NCBI GenBank assembly: GCA_020444245.1
Contig: JAHLLI010000016.1
Span: 50,340-114,339 of the forward strand
DNA: 64,000 nucleotides
Source of the DNA: Actinomycetales bacterium
GTDB taxonomy: Bacteria > Actinomycetota > Actinomycetes > Actinomycetales > Cellulomonadaceae
Direction of reading: 5' to 3'
The notes under the pieces were generated by a model, which made no database searches, had not been told where the DNA came from, and saw only the letters and a list, made by a program, of their open reading frames with translations. The translations under genes were made by a program, and so were the position numbers. Numbering within the stretch: position 1 is the first letter of the stretch; every line of letters begins with the position of its first letter. Below are positions 16,287-27,064 of this stretch, piece after piece.

Positions 16287-16318
16287 GGTGCCGCCCCGCT
16301 GGGGAGCGGGGCGGCACC
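16287..16318. terminator. 14-bp perfect terminator hairpin between convergent genes
   Basis: GGTGCCGCCCCGCT pairs perfectly with AGCGGGGCGGCACC around GGGG. It lies between the exported protein gene and the convergent ung gene and can serve both directions. Confidence 0.8.
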
Positions 16319-16409
16319 GGTCACCGGGCAGGACCTCGGCGCCCGGCGCCGGGAAAGGCGAGTCGTCGCCCCGGGGCCCGGCCGGCCGTGGGGGCCGGCA
16401 GGCAGCCGC

Positions 16410-17087
16410 TCAGGCCAGGCACCACCGCACCGGCGGTGCCCCTTGCTCGGCGAGCAGGGCGTCGACCCGTGAGAACGGTCGCGAGCCGAAGAAGCCCCGG
16501 GACGCCGACAGGGGGCTCGGATGCGGGCTGGCCACCGTCGGGACCCCGCGCAGGATCGGCCGCAGCTCCTGGGCCTGGCTGCCCCAGAGCACCGCGACCA
16601 GCGGCCCACCGCGCTCCACGAGTGCCTCGACGGCGCGGGTGGTGACCTCCTGCCACCCGAGGTCGCGATGCGACGCCGGCGTGCCGGCGCGCACGGTGAG
16701 CACCCTGTTGAGCAGCAGCACGCCCTGCTCGGTCCAGGGCGTCAGATCGCCGTTCGGCGGCGGCGGGCAGCCGAGGTCGGTGCCGAGCTCGGCGTAGATG
16801 TTGGCGAGCGACCGCGGCACGGGGCGTACCTGCGGCGCCACCGAGAAGGCGAGGCCGACCGCATGGCCGGGCGTCGGGTACGGGTCCTGGCCGACCACCA
16901 GCACGCGGACGTCGGCCAGCGGGCGGGCGAACGCGCGCAGCACGGCGTCCGGGGCCGGGAGCCAACGTCGGCCGGCCGCGCTCTCGGCGCGCAGCGCGTC
17001 GCCGATCTGGCGCAGGGCCGGTTCCGCCGGGGCGAGCGCGGCCGCCCAGTCGGGGGCCATGATCCGGTCGAGCGGCTGGCGGGGCAC
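16410..17087 (-). CDS. ung: Uracil-DNA glycosylase, family 1
   Basis: A 225-aa base-excision repair enzyme that removes uracil from DNA. The water-activating motif is [18 protein letters not shown] (Asp68). The uracil-binding [12 protein letters not shown] and the leucine-loop motif [18 protein letters not shown] (His189) follow. Length and motif order are normal for family 1 Ung. The start is ATG at 17087. It is convergent with the exported protein gene and divergent from the DUF3263 gene. Confidence 0.96.
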   Translation of the reverse strand: MPRQPLDRIMAPDWAAALAPAEPALRQIGDALRAESAAGRRWLPAPDAVLRAFARPLADVRVLVVGQDPYPTPGHAVGLAFSVAPQVRPVPRSLANIYAELGTDLGCPPPPNGDLTPWTEQGVLLLNRVLTVRAGTPASHRDLGWQEVTTRAVEALVERGGPLVAVLWGSQAQELRPILRGVPTVASPHPSPLSASRGFFGSRPFSRVDALLAEQGAPPVRWCLA

Positions 17088-17166
17088 ATCGGCAGGGTAG
17101 TGGGGCGGCGGAATGACACGGGTGTGATTCGCGGACTACCATGGCCGGGTCCGCGGAAGGAGCCTG

Positions 17167-17475
17167 GTGGAGCGCATGGACCTCATGGACGCAGCAGCAC
17201 GACGGCTCGACAGCCCGACGGTCGTCGACCTGTCCGACCGCGACCGCGAGGTGCTGGCCTTCGAGCGGCAGTGGTGGAAGTACGCCGGCGCCAAGGAGCA
17301 GGCGATCCGCGAGCTGTTCGACATGTCGGCGACCCGCTACTACCAGGTGCTCAACGCCTTGATCGACTCCCCGGCCGCGCTCGCGCACGACCCGATGCTG
17401 ATCAAGCGGCTGAGGCGGATGCGCCAGAGCCGGCAGCGCGCCCGCACGGCGCGGCGCCTGGGTGTCGACGTCTGA
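17167..17475 (+). CDS. DUF3263 domain-containing protein
   Basis: A 102-aa small soluble protein of a family found in actinobacteria. LSDRDREVLAFERQWWKYAGAKEQAIRELF and the following YYQVLNALIDSP suggest a helix-turn-helix-like helical bundle, ending in an Arg-rich tail (RMRQSRQRARTARRLGV). GTG at 17167 sits five bases after GGAAGGAG; an in-frame ATG lies three codons later. It is directly followed by the LytR_C protein gene, an arrangement seen in other actinobacteria. DNA binding is plausible but unproven. Confidence 0.88.
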   Translation: MERMDLMDAAARRLDSPTVVDLSDRDREVLAFERQWWKYAGAKEQAIRELFDMSATRYYQVLNALIDSPAALAHDPMLIKRLRRMRQSRQRARTARRLGVDV

Positions 17476-17541
17476 GCGGTCTTCCGGGCCTCGTCGGACA
17501 CTTTTCCTGGTCGACGGGCGGGCAGTCCCGCCGCGAGCGGA

Positions 17542-17555
17542 TACCCTGTCGGCCG
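17542..17555 (+). promoter_or_regulatory. -10 box of a leaderless LytR_C protein transcript
   Basis: TACCCT at 17542-17547 ends seven bases before GTG 17555. This supports both a separate promoter for the LytR_C gene and the choice of that start codon. Confidence 0.5.
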
Positions 17556-18163
17556 TGAGGTCGGCCGACTACCCGTATCCCCCAGACGAGTTCGACGCCG
17601 CCGCCGGCTCCGGAGGCCCGCGTGGGGTGCACCGCACCCCGCGGTCCGCTTGGAGCAGGTGGTGGCCGTTCCTCGTGGTGGTGGTCCTCTTCCCTGCGCT
17701 CGCGTTCGGGATGGTCACCTGGGTCTCGAACGGCGGCGGGCTGCCGTGGTCCGGTGCGGCCGCCGGCCCGAGCGCGTCCAGCACCTCGCCGAGCGGGACC
17801 ACGACGGAGTCCTCGCCGAGCGAGTCGGCGTCCGAGTCGCCCACCCAGACGCCGTCGCCGACCGAGACGCCGACCCCGGAGCCCGATCTGGCCACCGCCG
17901 TCCAGGTGGAGAACGCGACCAAGACGTCCGGGCTCGCCGGCGGGGCCCGCGACACGCTCAAGGCGGCCGGGTTCACCGACGTGTCGATCGGGAACTGGAC
18001 CGGGCCGTCCGTCGGCACCACCGTGGTCTTCTACCCGGCGGCCGCGGACCTGGGCACCGCGGCCAAGGTCGCCGAGCTGCTCGGCATCGACCGGGTGGTC
18101 GAGGACGCGACCCAGGCCGCCGACGGCGTCGTGGTGGTGCTGGAGGCCGACTTCACGCCGTGA
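17555..18163 (+). CDS. LytR C-terminal-domain (LytR_C) membrane protein
   Basis: A 202-aa protein starting [15 protein letters not shown] at GTG 17555. A membrane helix (about 38-60) follows the short cytoplasmic part. Then comes a Ser/Thr/Pro/Glu-rich stalk ([20 protein letters not shown]) and the LytR_C domain ([20 protein letters not shown] to the end). This domain is often attached to LytR-CpsA-Psr cell-wall ligases; here it stands alone and probably sits outside the membrane near the wall. An in-frame GTG at 17462 would add 31 residues and overlap the DUF3263 gene, but the -10 box favours 17555. Confidence 0.82.
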   Translation: MRSADYPYPPDEFDAAAGSGGPRGVHRTPRSAWSRWWPFLVVVVLFPALAFGMVTWVSNGGGLPWSGAAAGPSASSTSPSGTTTESSPSESASESPTQTPSPTETPTPEPDLATAVQVENATKTSGLAGGARDTLKAAGFTDVSIGNWTGPSVGTTVVFYPAAADLGTAAKVAELLGIDRVVEDATQAADGVVVVLEADFTP

Positions 18164-18195
18164 CCACGCCGGGCGTGCACCGGTCGGAGGGCGCG

Positions 18196-18257
18196 CTTGC
18201 ACTCGCCGCCGTCGAGTGCCAATAATCTGCTTAGCACTCTCGACCTGAGAGTGACAG
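18196..18257 (+). promoter_or_regulatory. Two CIRCE operators (HrcA sites) upstream of groEL
   Basis: Two inverted repeats fit the CIRCE pattern of 9-bp arms with a 9-bp spacer. The first is CTTGCACTC-N9-GAGTGCCAA at 18196-18222. The second is TTAGCACTC-N9-GAGTGACAG at 18231-18257, whose right arm is less perfect. They lie about 115-180 bases before the groEL start and should bind the HrcA repressor, released on heat shock. The hrcA gene is not in this window. Confidence 0.88.
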
Positions 18258-18301
18258 CATCACCTGGCCAGGTGAGATCGGGTATCGCCCGCGGGATGTG
18301 A

Positions 18302-19999
<1,698 letters not shown>

Positions 20000-20015
20000 G
20001 TCGCCAGCTCCACGC

Positions 20016-20053
20016 CGAGACGGCGGGTGCCCTTCGGGGTACCCGCCGTCTCG
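20016..20053. terminator. Terminator hairpin after groEL
   Basis: A 17-bp stem with one G-U wobble: CGAGACGGCGGGTGCCC with GGGTACCCGCCGTCTCG, capped by a TTCG tetraloop. It lies between the convergent groEL and DUF4031 genes. Confidence 0.85.
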
Positions 20054-20078
20054 CGTATCGGCATCTGGCGGTGTGCCG

Positions 20079-20459
20079 TCAGCGGGCGCTGCGCCCGGGC
20101 GCGGGACCGCCGGGGCCGTGCGCCGGGCCGCCGGCGCGTCGGGCGGTCGGGCCGTCGGGGTCGCGGGGCGGGTCGATCGGGTCGCGGTCCGGAGGACGAC
20201 GGTCGCGGGCGGGCACCCGCAGCCCTGAGGCGCGCAGCCGCCGGACCAGGACCCGCCCGTCCACCAGCTCGGCGCCGAGCGTCAGCAGGTGCTCGTAGCG
20301 CTCGGCCGGGACGTCGTAGTGGTCGAGGTCGAACCCTCGCCGCGGGATGCCGGCGCGGGCGGCGAAGTCGTGCAGCTCGGCGAGCGAGGTGTCGCTGACC
20401 AGATGGCCCCACACCCGGCCGTGGCGGTGCCACATCGGGGGATCCACCAGGACGGCCAC
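20079..20459 (-). CDS. DUF4031 domain-containing protein
   Basis: A 126-aa small soluble protein. The conserved core MAVLVDPPMWHRHGRVWGHL, LHDFAARAGIPRRGFDLDHYDVP and YEHLLTLGAELVDGRVLVRRL is what I know as DUF4031, a family of unknown function often annotated in actinobacteria. The His, Asp and Tyr residues are conserved-looking, but no reaction is known. The last 40 residues are a Pro/Arg-rich tail of low complexity. It is convergent with groEL and lies 43 bases after the WXG100 gene on the same strand. Confidence 0.85.
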   Translation of the reverse strand: MAVLVDPPMWHRHGRVWGHLVSDTSLAELHDFAARAGIPRRGFDLDHYDVPAERYEHLLTLGAELVDGRVLVRRLRASGLRVPARDRRPPDRDPIDPPRDPDGPTARRAGGPAHGPGGPAPGRSAR

Positions 20460-20502
20460 TCCCCGATGCTGCCACCCCGGCCGGGTGCGGGCCCGCGCGC
20501 GT

Positions 20503-20790
20503 TCAGCGCATGAACAGGCGGGTGGCCTGCTGCTCCGCCGCGTCGTACTGCTGGGCGGCGGCGCCGAGCGCCGCCGTGATCTGGTCCAGGCTCGCCTCGA
20601 CCCGCTGCTGCGTGGCCGTCCAGTCCGCCAGCACGGTGCCGAACGCGCTCGCCGCGCCCCCGCGCCAGCCGGCCTGCAGATCCGTCAGGTGCCGCAGCAG
20701 CGCGTTGACCTCGCTCCGGATGGCGCTGACCGACGCCCCCGCTGCGCTCGACGCCCGTGCGACCAGGTCGCTGTCGACCTCGTACCTCAT
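20503..20790 (-). CDS. WXG100-family protein (type VII secretion target)
   Basis: A 95-aa protein of the ESAT-6/CFP-10 type: two helices joined by the turn WRGGAASAF (WxG motif near residue 42) and no signal peptide. Such proteins are exported as helical dimers by ESX/type VII systems. No EccC or other secretion component lies in the window, so this is an orphan copy. A YxxxE-like export signal may be in QYDAAEQQ, near the C terminus. The start is ATG at 20790 with GGGGAG upstream. Confidence 0.88.
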   Translation of the reverse strand: MRYEVDSDLVARASSAAGASVSAIRSEVNALLRHLTDLQAGWRGGAASAFGTVLADWTATQQRVEASLDQITAALGAAAQQYDAAEQQATRLFMR

Positions 20791-20906
20791 GTGTGCTCCC
20801 CTCGATCGGTGCGCCTGACGCTAGGCACGGGGAAGCGACGGCGGTCGAGGCGACCGCCGGGGCGGTGGAGCGGTCGGCCGCGGGCGGGCCTGTGGACGGT
20901 GGGGTC

Positions 20907-21686
20907 TCAGAGCCGAGCGCGCGGCGCGGTGGGCCGATCGGCGCCCGGCGCCGCATCCGGCTCCGCCGCGGCGTGATGCTCGTGCGCGCTCTTGTCCTGC
21001 AGGGCCGCGAGCTCCTTCTCCAGCCGGTGCAGCTCGGCCTGGACGTTCTGCCGCGCCGGCTCCTCCCATGCCGCGCCGAGCGGCGTGCGGAACAGCGACT
21101 CGCGCTGGTCGAGCTTGCGCAGGATCGCGATCCGCGCGCGGACGAACTCCTCGACCGGCAGGTGCGCGTACTCCGCGCGGACCTCGGCCAGGTAGGTCTT
21201 GTACCGCTGCGGGTCGCCGGCGAGCATCGCGAGGTCCGCGTCGCACAGCACCGCGCAGTCCACGTCGTCCGGCTCGGGGGAGTGCCGGCGCAGGGCGGTG
21301 ACCAGCTCGGCCACCCGGTCGGGCCCCGGGGCCGGAAGGCCGAGATCGGTCAGCTCGGCACGGGCCAGGGCAGCCGACGCGAGCTCGTCCTCACCGCCGC
21401 GCTGGGCGTAGGAGGTCTCCTCGTCCGCGTCGAAGATCGCGCCGTGGTACCAGGCGGCGAGGCGTACCAGCTGCGGCTCGTGGGTCTCGCGTTCCAGCTC
21501 GTCGACGCGCGCCAGCACGTCGGTGAGGTGGCGGACGTTGTGGAAGTGCCGATCGGGCTGCATCCACCGGTCGATGAGCCGCTCGCCGACCGCCAGGACC
21601 TCGGCCTCGTCGGCGGTCGCACCGGCATCCAGGCAGGTTCGGGCCCACTCGCCGATCAGCCACTGCGGTGCGTCGGGGGAGTTCAT
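20907..21686 (-). CDS. HD-superfamily metal-dependent phosphohydrolase
   Basis: A 259-aa protein related to the predicted metal-dependent HD hydrolases (COG4339). The metal-binding pattern is visible: RHFHNVRHL (His), LAAWYHGAIFD (His-Asp region) and LCDADLAML (Asp). The C-terminal 50 residues are coiled-coil-like then Ala/His/Asp-rich. I choose ATG 21686 (MNSPDAPQWLIGEWART), with GGACGTGAG upstream; the frame extends to 21770, but that part looks non-coding. The substrate is unknown and probably a nucleotide or small phosphate ester. Confidence 0.82.
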   Translation of the reverse strand: MNSPDAPQWLIGEWARTCLDAGATADEAEVLAVGERLIDRWMQPDRHFHNVRHLTDVLARVDELERETHEPQLVRLAAWYHGAIFDADEETSYAQRGGEDELASAALARAELTDLGLPAPGPDRVAELVTALRRHSPEPDDVDCAVLCDADLAMLAGDPQRYKTYLAEVRAEYAHLPVEEFVRARIAILRKLDQRESLFRTPLGAAWEEPARQNVQAELHRLEKELAALQDKSAHEHHAAAEPDAAPGADRPTAPRARL

Positions 21687-21766
21687 CTCACGTCCAGTCC
21701 CGTCATAAGACAACGGTTGGCCATCGTAGACCCGCAGAAGAGCAGTTCCCGACCCAGGCGTGACCT

Positions 21767-23257
21767 TCACCCGTCCTCGTGACCGGAATCACCCTCCGTG
21801 GGGGGTGCGGCGGCCTCCAGCGTGACCCGGACCGTGGTCCCGCCGCCTGGTGTGACGTCCAGCGCGACCCGCCCTCCGTGGGCCTCGACGATGGCGGCGA
21901 CGATGGCCATCCCCAGGCCGGCGCCGCCGGACTCCCGGCCCCGGGCGGCGTCCACCCGGTAGAAGCGCTCGAACACGCGGTCGGCGTGCTCGGGTGAGAT
22001 CCCTGGGCCGTGGTCGCGCACCTCGAGCAGGCAGTGCTCGCCGACCCGACCGACGGCCAGCTCGGCCGGGGTGCCGGGTGCGGTGTGCTGCGCGACGTTG
22101 CCGATCAGGTTCGCGACCACCTGGCGCAGCCGTGCCTCGTCGCCGAGGACCACCGCGCCGGCGGTGGTGCCACCGGCGGACAGCGGGACCAGCCGCACCG
22201 GTCGGTCGGGGTCGAGCGCGTGCAGGTCGGCGACCGCGTCCGCGGCGAGCACCGCGAGGTCGACCTCGTCGTGCCGCATCGGCCGGTTCTCGTCCAGGCG
22301 TGCCAGGTGCAGGAGGTCCTCGACCAGGGCCCCCATCCGACGGGCGGACTCCTCGATCCGCCGCATGGTCGCGGCGTGCTCCTCCGGCGGAAGGGCGCCC
22401 ATCCGGTAGAGCTCGCCGTAGCCACGGATGGTGGCCAGCGGGGTGCGCAGCTCGTGGCTGGCGTCCGCGACGAACCGGCGCATCCGCTCCTCCGACGCGG
22501 CGCGGATCGCGAACGCCTGCTCGATCTGGCCGAGCATGACGTTGAGCGCGCCGGACAGCCGCCCGACCTCGGTGGTCGGCGGCTCGGCCGGCACGCGTCG
22601 GGACAGATCCCCCTCGGCGATCGCGGCGGCGGTGTCCTCGATACGCCGCAGCGGGCGCAGCGACCGCCGCACGACCCACCAGCTGCCGCCCGCACCGACC
22701 AGGACGACGGCCAGCGCGATCGCGGCGAGCGTGAGCTGCATCTGGCGCAGTGTCGCCTCCGTCGGCCCCATCGGCAGCGCGATCGCCATGGAGCCGATGA
22801 TCGGGCTCGTCGAGGTCAACCTGAGGTTGATGGCCAGCACCCGCCACTTGCTGTCGTCACCGACGCCGGAGACGGTGAACCCCTGACCCTGGCGTGCCGT
22901 GACCTCAGCCGTGGTCATGCCCGGTATCTGCGGGCTCGTCGTCACGCCCGGACCGGACCGGGTCGCCTCCACCGTCCCGTCGACGCCCTGGAAGATCACC
23001 TGGTAGTCGCTGGGCAGGCCGGTCTGCCGGTTCGTGTCGTCGCTGTCGAGGATGCCGCCCGTGCGTCGGATCTGGTCGAGGATCGACTGCGCGGAGGCGC
23101 GCAGCTGCCCGTCGAGCTGGTTGACCAGGGTCCGCTCGAGGAACGACAGCGCCACGACCCCGCTCAGCACCAGCCCGATCACCAGCAGGCCGGTGAACGC
23201 GACGGTCAGCTGGGTGCGCAGCGGCAGCCGCGACCAGCCGGCCGAGACCCGCGTCAT
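21767..23257 (-). CDS. Two-component sensor histidine kinase (HAMP)
   Basis: A 496-aa membrane kinase. Two transmembrane helices (about 17-38 and 158-180) flank an extracytoplasmic sensor region. A HAMP domain (RRSLRPLRRIEDTAAAIAEGDLS) follows, then HisKA with the H-box DASHELRTPLATIRGYGEL, then HATPase_c with N-box VVANLIGNVAQH, G1 VRDHGPGIS and G2 GGAGLGMAIV. The start is ATG at 23257, eight bases after the response regulator stop, so the pair is one operon. The organisation resembles actinobacterial envelope-stress systems, but the signal is unknown. Confidence 0.92.
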   Translation of the reverse strand: MTRVSAGWSRLPLRTQLTVAFTGLLVIGLVLSGVVALSFLERTLVNQLDGQLRASAQSILDQIRRTGGILDSDDTNRQTGLPSDYQVIFQGVDGTVEATRSGPGVTTSPQIPGMTTAEVTARQGQGFTVSGVGDDSKWRVLAINLRLTSTSPIIGSMAIALPMGPTEATLRQMQLTLAAIALAVVLVGAGGSWWVVRRSLRPLRRIEDTAAAIAEGDLSRRVPAEPPTTEVGRLSGALNVMLGQIEQAFAIRAASEERMRRFVADASHELRTPLATIRGYGELYRMGALPPEEHAATMRRIEESARRMGALVEDLLHLARLDENRPMRHDEVDLAVLAADAVADLHALDPDRPVRLVPLSAGGTTAGAVVLGDEARLRQVVANLIGNVAQHTAPGTPAELAVGRVGEHCLLEVRDHGPGISPEHADRVFERFYRVDAARGRESGGAGLGMAIVAAIVEAHGGRVALDVTPGGGTTVRVTLEAAAPPTEGDSGHEDG

Positions 23258-23265
23258 CCGGGCTC

Positions 23266-23988
23266 TCAATGCAGCTGGGTGCGCAGCACGTAGCCGACGC
23301 CGCGCTTGGTGTGGATCAGCGGCTCGACCTCGCCCAGCTCCGGGTCGCGGTCGACCTTGCGGCGCAGGTAGGAGATGTACGACTCCACGATCGACCCGTC
23401 GCCGCCCCAGTCGTACTGCCACACGTGGTCCAGGATCTGGGTCTTGGACAGCACGCGGCCCGGGTTGAGCATCAGGTAGCGCAGCAGCGCGAACTCGGTG
23501 GGGGACAGCTCGACGACGTGCCCGGCCCGGCGCACCTCGTGGGAGTCCTCGTCGAGCTCCAGGTCGGCGTAGCGCAGCACCGAGCCGTCGTCGACGGCGC
23601 CCCGGCCGGTGCGCCGCAGCACGGCCCGGATCCGGGCCACGACCTCCTCGAGGCTGAACGGCTTGGTGACGTAGTCGTCGCCGCCCACCGTCAGGCCGGT
23701 GACCTTGTCGCCGGTGTCGTCGCGCGCGGTGAGGAACACGACCGGGACGTGCTGCCCGCGCTCACGCATCCGGCGGGTCACGGCGAACCCGTCCAGGTCC
23801 GGCAGCATCACGTCCAGGACCACGAGGTCCGGATCGGTCTCGGCCACCAGCGACAGCGCCGAGGCGCCGTCGGCGGCGGGGTGCACCTCGAAGCCCGCGA
23901 AGCGCAGCGAGGTGGTCAGCAGCTCCCGGATGGTGGGCTCGTCGTCGACGACGACCAGGCGGGCCTCGGACTCGGTGGCGCGTGGCAT
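23266..23988 (-). CDS. OmpR-family response regulator
   Basis: A 240-aa DNA-binding response regulator. The receiver domain has the acidic pocket VVVDDEPT (Asp15, Asp16), phospho-acceptor Asp59 (LVVLDVMLPDLDG), the switch Thr in VVFLTARD and Lys in DYVTKPFS. The winged-helix OmpR/PhoB domain follows (ELSPTEFALLRYLMLNPGRVLSK to GVGYVLR). It is the first gene of the pair with the histidine kinase. Confidence 0.95.
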   Translation of the reverse strand: MPRATESEARLVVVDDEPTIRELLTTSLRFAGFEVHPAADGASALSLVAETDPDLVVLDVMLPDLDGFAVTRRMRERGQHVPVVFLTARDDTGDKVTGLTVGGDDYVTKPFSLEEVVARIRAVLRRTGRGAVDDGSVLRYADLELDEDSHEVRRAGHVVELSPTEFALLRYLMLNPGRVLSKTQILDHVWQYDWGGDGSIVESYISYLRRKVDRDPELGEVEPLIHTKRGVGYVLRTQLH

Positions 23989-24082
23989 GAGCAGATTCTG
24001 CGCCCCGAACCTGGGAGTCGCCTGGGAGTGTGCTGCGCGCCCCGGGCCGTGACCGGCAGGGTCCGGGGCGCGCAGCGCGGGC

Positions 24083-24844
24083 TCAGGCGCCGAGCTGCGG
24101 CGGCGCGCTGTCCTGGATCTGGGCCGGAGCGCCGCCGGCCTTCAGCGCGGCCAGGCGGGCCTCGATCTCCAGGGTCTCGCCGACGTCCTCGAGCTCCTCG
24201 AACTGGGCGTCCAGCGAGCTCGCGGCGATCTCGGCCTGGCCGGCGACCTTGGCCTCCTCCCGGCGGACCTTCTCCTCGAAGCGGGCGACCTCCGTGGTCG
24301 GGTCGAGCACGTTGATCGAGCTGATCGCGCCCTGCACCTGCGCCTGGGCCTGGGCGGACTTGGCGCGCGCCACGAGCTCGTCGCGCTTGGAGCGCAGGTC
24401 GTCGAGCTTGGACTTCATCAGGACCAGGCCGTCCTTGAGCTTCGCGACCACCTCGGTCTGCGAGGCGATCATCGGCTCGGCGTCCTTGGCCTCCTTCTCG
24501 AACTGGAGCTGCTTGCCCAGGGCGATCTTGGCGAGGTTGTCGAACCGGTCGGCGTCGACGGCGTTGCCCGCGGTGCGCAGCTGGTCGGCCTTGGTCGAGG
24601 CGGCGACGGCCTTGGCGCCCCACTCCGCGGCGGCCGCGACGTCCTCGGCGTGGTCGGCCTCGGCCAGGCGCAGGTTGCCGATCGTGACGGCGACCGCGTC
24701 CTCGGCCTCTGCGATCGAGTTCGTGTAGTCCCGGACCATCTGGTCGAGCATCTTCTCGGGGTCCTCGGCACGGTCGAGCAGGGCGTTGACGTTCGCCTTG
24801 GTCAGCTGGGCGATGCGCCCGAGGATGGTCTGCTTCTCGGCCAT
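24083..24844 (-). CDS. PspA/IM30 family membrane-stress protein
   Basis: A 253-aa almost entirely helical protein starting MAEKQTILGRIAQLTKANVNALLDRAEDPEKMLDQMVRDY (given in parts here), the hallmark N-terminal amphipathic helix and hairpin of PspA/Vipp1. The long coiled-coil region runs to about residue 225. Such proteins coat damaged membranes and can bind regulators. It is followed on the same strand by a two-component system and preceded by the TPM-domain gene, a grouping consistent with envelope stress. Confidence 0.93.
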   Translation of the reverse strand: MAEKQTILGRIAQLTKANVNALLDRAEDPEKMLDQMVRDYTNSIAEAEDAVAVTIGNLRLAEADHAEDVAAAAEWGAKAVAASTKADQLRTAGNAVDADRFDNLAKIALGKQLQFEKEAKDAEPMIASQTEVVAKLKDGLVLMKSKLDDLRSKRDELVARAKSAQAQAQVQGAISSINVLDPTTEVARFEEKVRREEAKVAGQAEIAASSLDAQFEELEDVGETLEIEARLAALKAGGAPAQIQDSAPPQLGA

Positions 24845-24904
24845 GGGTGGTGCCTTCCTGTGCGGTGGTGCGCGGTGGTGGGTGTCGGCGTGTGTGGGCG
24901 TCTC

Positions 24905-26941
24905 TCAGAAGCGGCCCCCTCGGCTGCGGCCACCGGAGCGTCGCCCGCCGCCGCCGCTGCTGCGCGGCGCGGGCGCCGATCGACGTCCGGACCCGCCCGA
25001 GGAGCGCCGGCTGCCGCCGAACCCGCCGCCGAACCCGCCGCCGAACGAGCCGCCTGTGCGGCGGTTGGTCTGCCCCATCAGGATGCCGCCCAGCACCATG
25101 GACTCCAGGCTGCCGAGGCCGCCGGAGCCGCCGCCACCGGACCGTCCCGCCTGCCAGCGCTGCACGTCGGCCTCGGCGAGCTGCTGTGCGGACTGCGCGA
25201 GCGAGGCGGCCCGCTGGGCGATGCCGAGGGCCGCGGCGGGGTCGGTCGCGCTGGTCCGCTCGGCCTCCTGGGCCAGCCGCGCCGCCTCGGCGAGCCGGGT
25301 GCGCGCCTCCGGTCCGACGGCGCCGCGCCGCGTGTCGACGAAGTCGGACGTCGCGCGCACCTGCGAGGTGAGCTGGCCGAGCGTGGTGGCCAGCTGCGTC
25401 CGGGCGCGCTCGAGCCGGTCGGCCTCCTGGCGCGCCGGGCCGAGCGCGGCGTCCAGGGCGGCCTCGGCCTCGGTGAGGCGGTGCACGGCGGCGAGCTGGT
25501 CCCCGCCCTGACGGGCCGCCGTCGCCTCGGTGATCGCCTGGCGCGCGGCCTGCGCGGCGGCGGTCACGGCCGGGTCGTCGGCCGCGAGGCGCGCAGCGTC
25601 CGCGACGTCCGCGCCGATCGAGGCGAGCCCGGCGTCGAGCTTGGCGCCGGCATCGGCGAGGTCGGTGCCCGCGTGGTCGACCGCGTCGATCAGCCGGACC
25701 GCCTGGGCCACCGCGTCCTCCGCGGCGCGGGCCAGGCCCACGGCCGCGGCCCGGTCGGTCCCGACCACGGCCAGGCCCTGGGCCACGCTCTGCTCGGCGG
25801 CCTCGAGCAGGGCCTGCGCCTGGTCCGGGTTCGCCGCCACCGAGCCGAGCGCGGCGGGCGGGTACGTGGTGGCCAGCGTCGCCAGGGTGGCGCGGGCCAC
25901 CGCCAGCCGCGAGGTCACCTCCTGGGCGCGTTGGCGCGTCTCGGCGAGCACCTGCGGGGCGCGGGACTGCATGTCGCGGAGCTTGGCGAACTCCTCGGCC
26001 TGGTCGTCCAGGGCCTCGTCAGCCGACTCGCACAGCTGCAGGATCTCGGTGAGCATCGCGCGGGCCTGCGCCTCGGACTCGGGCTCGGCGTCGTCGAGCT
26101 GTTGGCGCAGGGCGAAGGCCCGGCCGAGCTTCTGCTTGGCGTCGGCGAGCACCGCGGTGAACTGCCGGGTCGCCTCGACGCCGAACTGCGCCTCGGCGAA
26201 GGCCAGCTCCTGCTCGGACGTCTTGACCGCGTCGTCCAGGGCGACCAGTGCGCTGCCGGCCCGCGTGGTCAGCTGGTCCAGCGGCAGCCGGCTCGGGTCG
26301 CCGCCGGCCCGCGCGCCGCGGGAGCGCCTGGACGCGACGAACCAGATCAGGCCGATGACCAGCAGGCCGATCAGGCCGGCGACGAGCCAGCCGCTCACGC
26401 CGCCGCCGCCGGAGCCCGCCGCGGCGCGGGTCTCGTCCGCGGCGGCGATCGCGGCCCCGGCCCAGTCGTCCTCGGAGAGCCGGTCCGCTGCGGCCCGCTC
26501 GATCGCGGCCACCTGGGTGTCGGAGAGATCGATCGCAGGGTCGACCGACAGCCCGTAGCGCCGGTCGTCGGTCGCGACCGCGAGCAGCAGGTCGTCGGTG
26601 CCCATCCCGGACGCCTCGGCGGTCGCGTCGGCCCAGTCCGGGCCGCTCATGCCGTCGAAGGAGGGCACGAACGCGACGAAGAGCTGGTACGGGGTGTCCT
26701 GACGCAGCGCGGTGAGCGCGTCCTGCACGCGCGCGGTGTCGGCATCGCTCAGGACGCCGGCGGTGTCGGTGATCTCCGAGGTGAGGTTCGAGGGCGCGTC
26801 GGCGAGCGCCGGGCCGGCAGCCGCCAGGAGGCCGGCGGCCGCGAGCAGGCCGGTCAGCACCGCGGTGAGCGCCGTCGCGACCGCCCTGGCCCGCCCCTTC
26901 CGGTGCGCAGGAACGGGTCGGTGCGCCACGGTGTCGCTCAC
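24905..26941 (-). CDS. TPM-domain membrane protein with long coiled-coil and Gly/Arg-rich tail
   Basis: A 678-aa protein. A signal peptide (about 20-47, ending AAAGPALADA) is followed by an extracytoplasmic TPM/DUF477 domain (about 54-165; LTSEITDTAGVLSDADTARV, YGLSVDP). Then come a membrane helix (about 183-203), a very long Ala-rich helical region (about 220-600) and a C-terminal Gly/Ser/Arg-rich tail (GGSFGGGFGGGFGGSRR). TPM proteins are linked to membrane-complex maintenance; Psb32 is a known relative. The start is GTG at 26941. It lies 60 bases before the PspA gene, probably one stress operon. Confidence 0.9.
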   Translation of the reverse strand: MSDTVAHRPVPAHRKGRARAVATALTAVLTGLLAAAGLLAAAGPALADAPSNLTSEITDTAGVLSDADTARVQDALTALRQDTPYQLFVAFVPSFDGMSGPDWADATAEASGMGTDDLLLAVATDDRRYGLSVDPAIDLSDTQVAAIERAAADRLSEDDWAGAAIAAADETRAAAGSGGGGVSGWLVAGLIGLLVIGLIWFVASRRSRGARAGGDPSRLPLDQLTTRAGSALVALDDAVKTSEQELAFAEAQFGVEATRQFTAVLADAKQKLGRAFALRQQLDDAEPESEAQARAMLTEILQLCESADEALDDQAEEFAKLRDMQSRAPQVLAETRQRAQEVTSRLAVARATLATLATTYPPAALGSVAANPDQAQALLEAAEQSVAQGLAVVGTDRAAAVGLARAAEDAVAQAVRLIDAVDHAGTDLADAGAKLDAGLASIGADVADAARLAADDPAVTAAAQAARQAITEATAARQGGDQLAAVHRLTEAEAALDAALGPARQEADRLERARTQLATTLGQLTSQVRATSDFVDTRRGAVGPEARTRLAEAARLAQEAERTSATDPAAALGIAQRAASLAQSAQQLAEADVQRWQAGRSGGGGSGGLGSLESMVLGGILMGQTNRRTGGSFGGGFGGGFGGSRRSSGGSGRRSAPAPRSSGGGGRRSGGRSRGGRF

Positions 26942-27051
26942 GACGTCGATCTTCGACCACGTGCCACCCGGCCCGCAACGCCCCGATCGGGCGTGCGGGA
27001 TCTCACACCCGTGGGGGGCCTTTGGGGATGGGAGCGCTAACGTCGGGTCCG

Positions 27052-27064
27052 TACACTGCTCTGG
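27052..27064 (+). promoter_or_regulatory. -10 box of a leaderless amidotransferase transcript
   Basis: TACACT at 27052-27057 ends six bases before GTG 27064. It supports a leaderless mRNA and the chosen start. No good -35 is seen. Confidence 0.45.

Noticed and set aside
20503..20790. Type VII secretion locus
   Set aside because: Only one WXG100 protein is present; no EccB, EccC, EccD or mycosin gene lies nearby. The subtilase at 51380 has a PPC domain and no membrane anchor, so it is not a mycosin.
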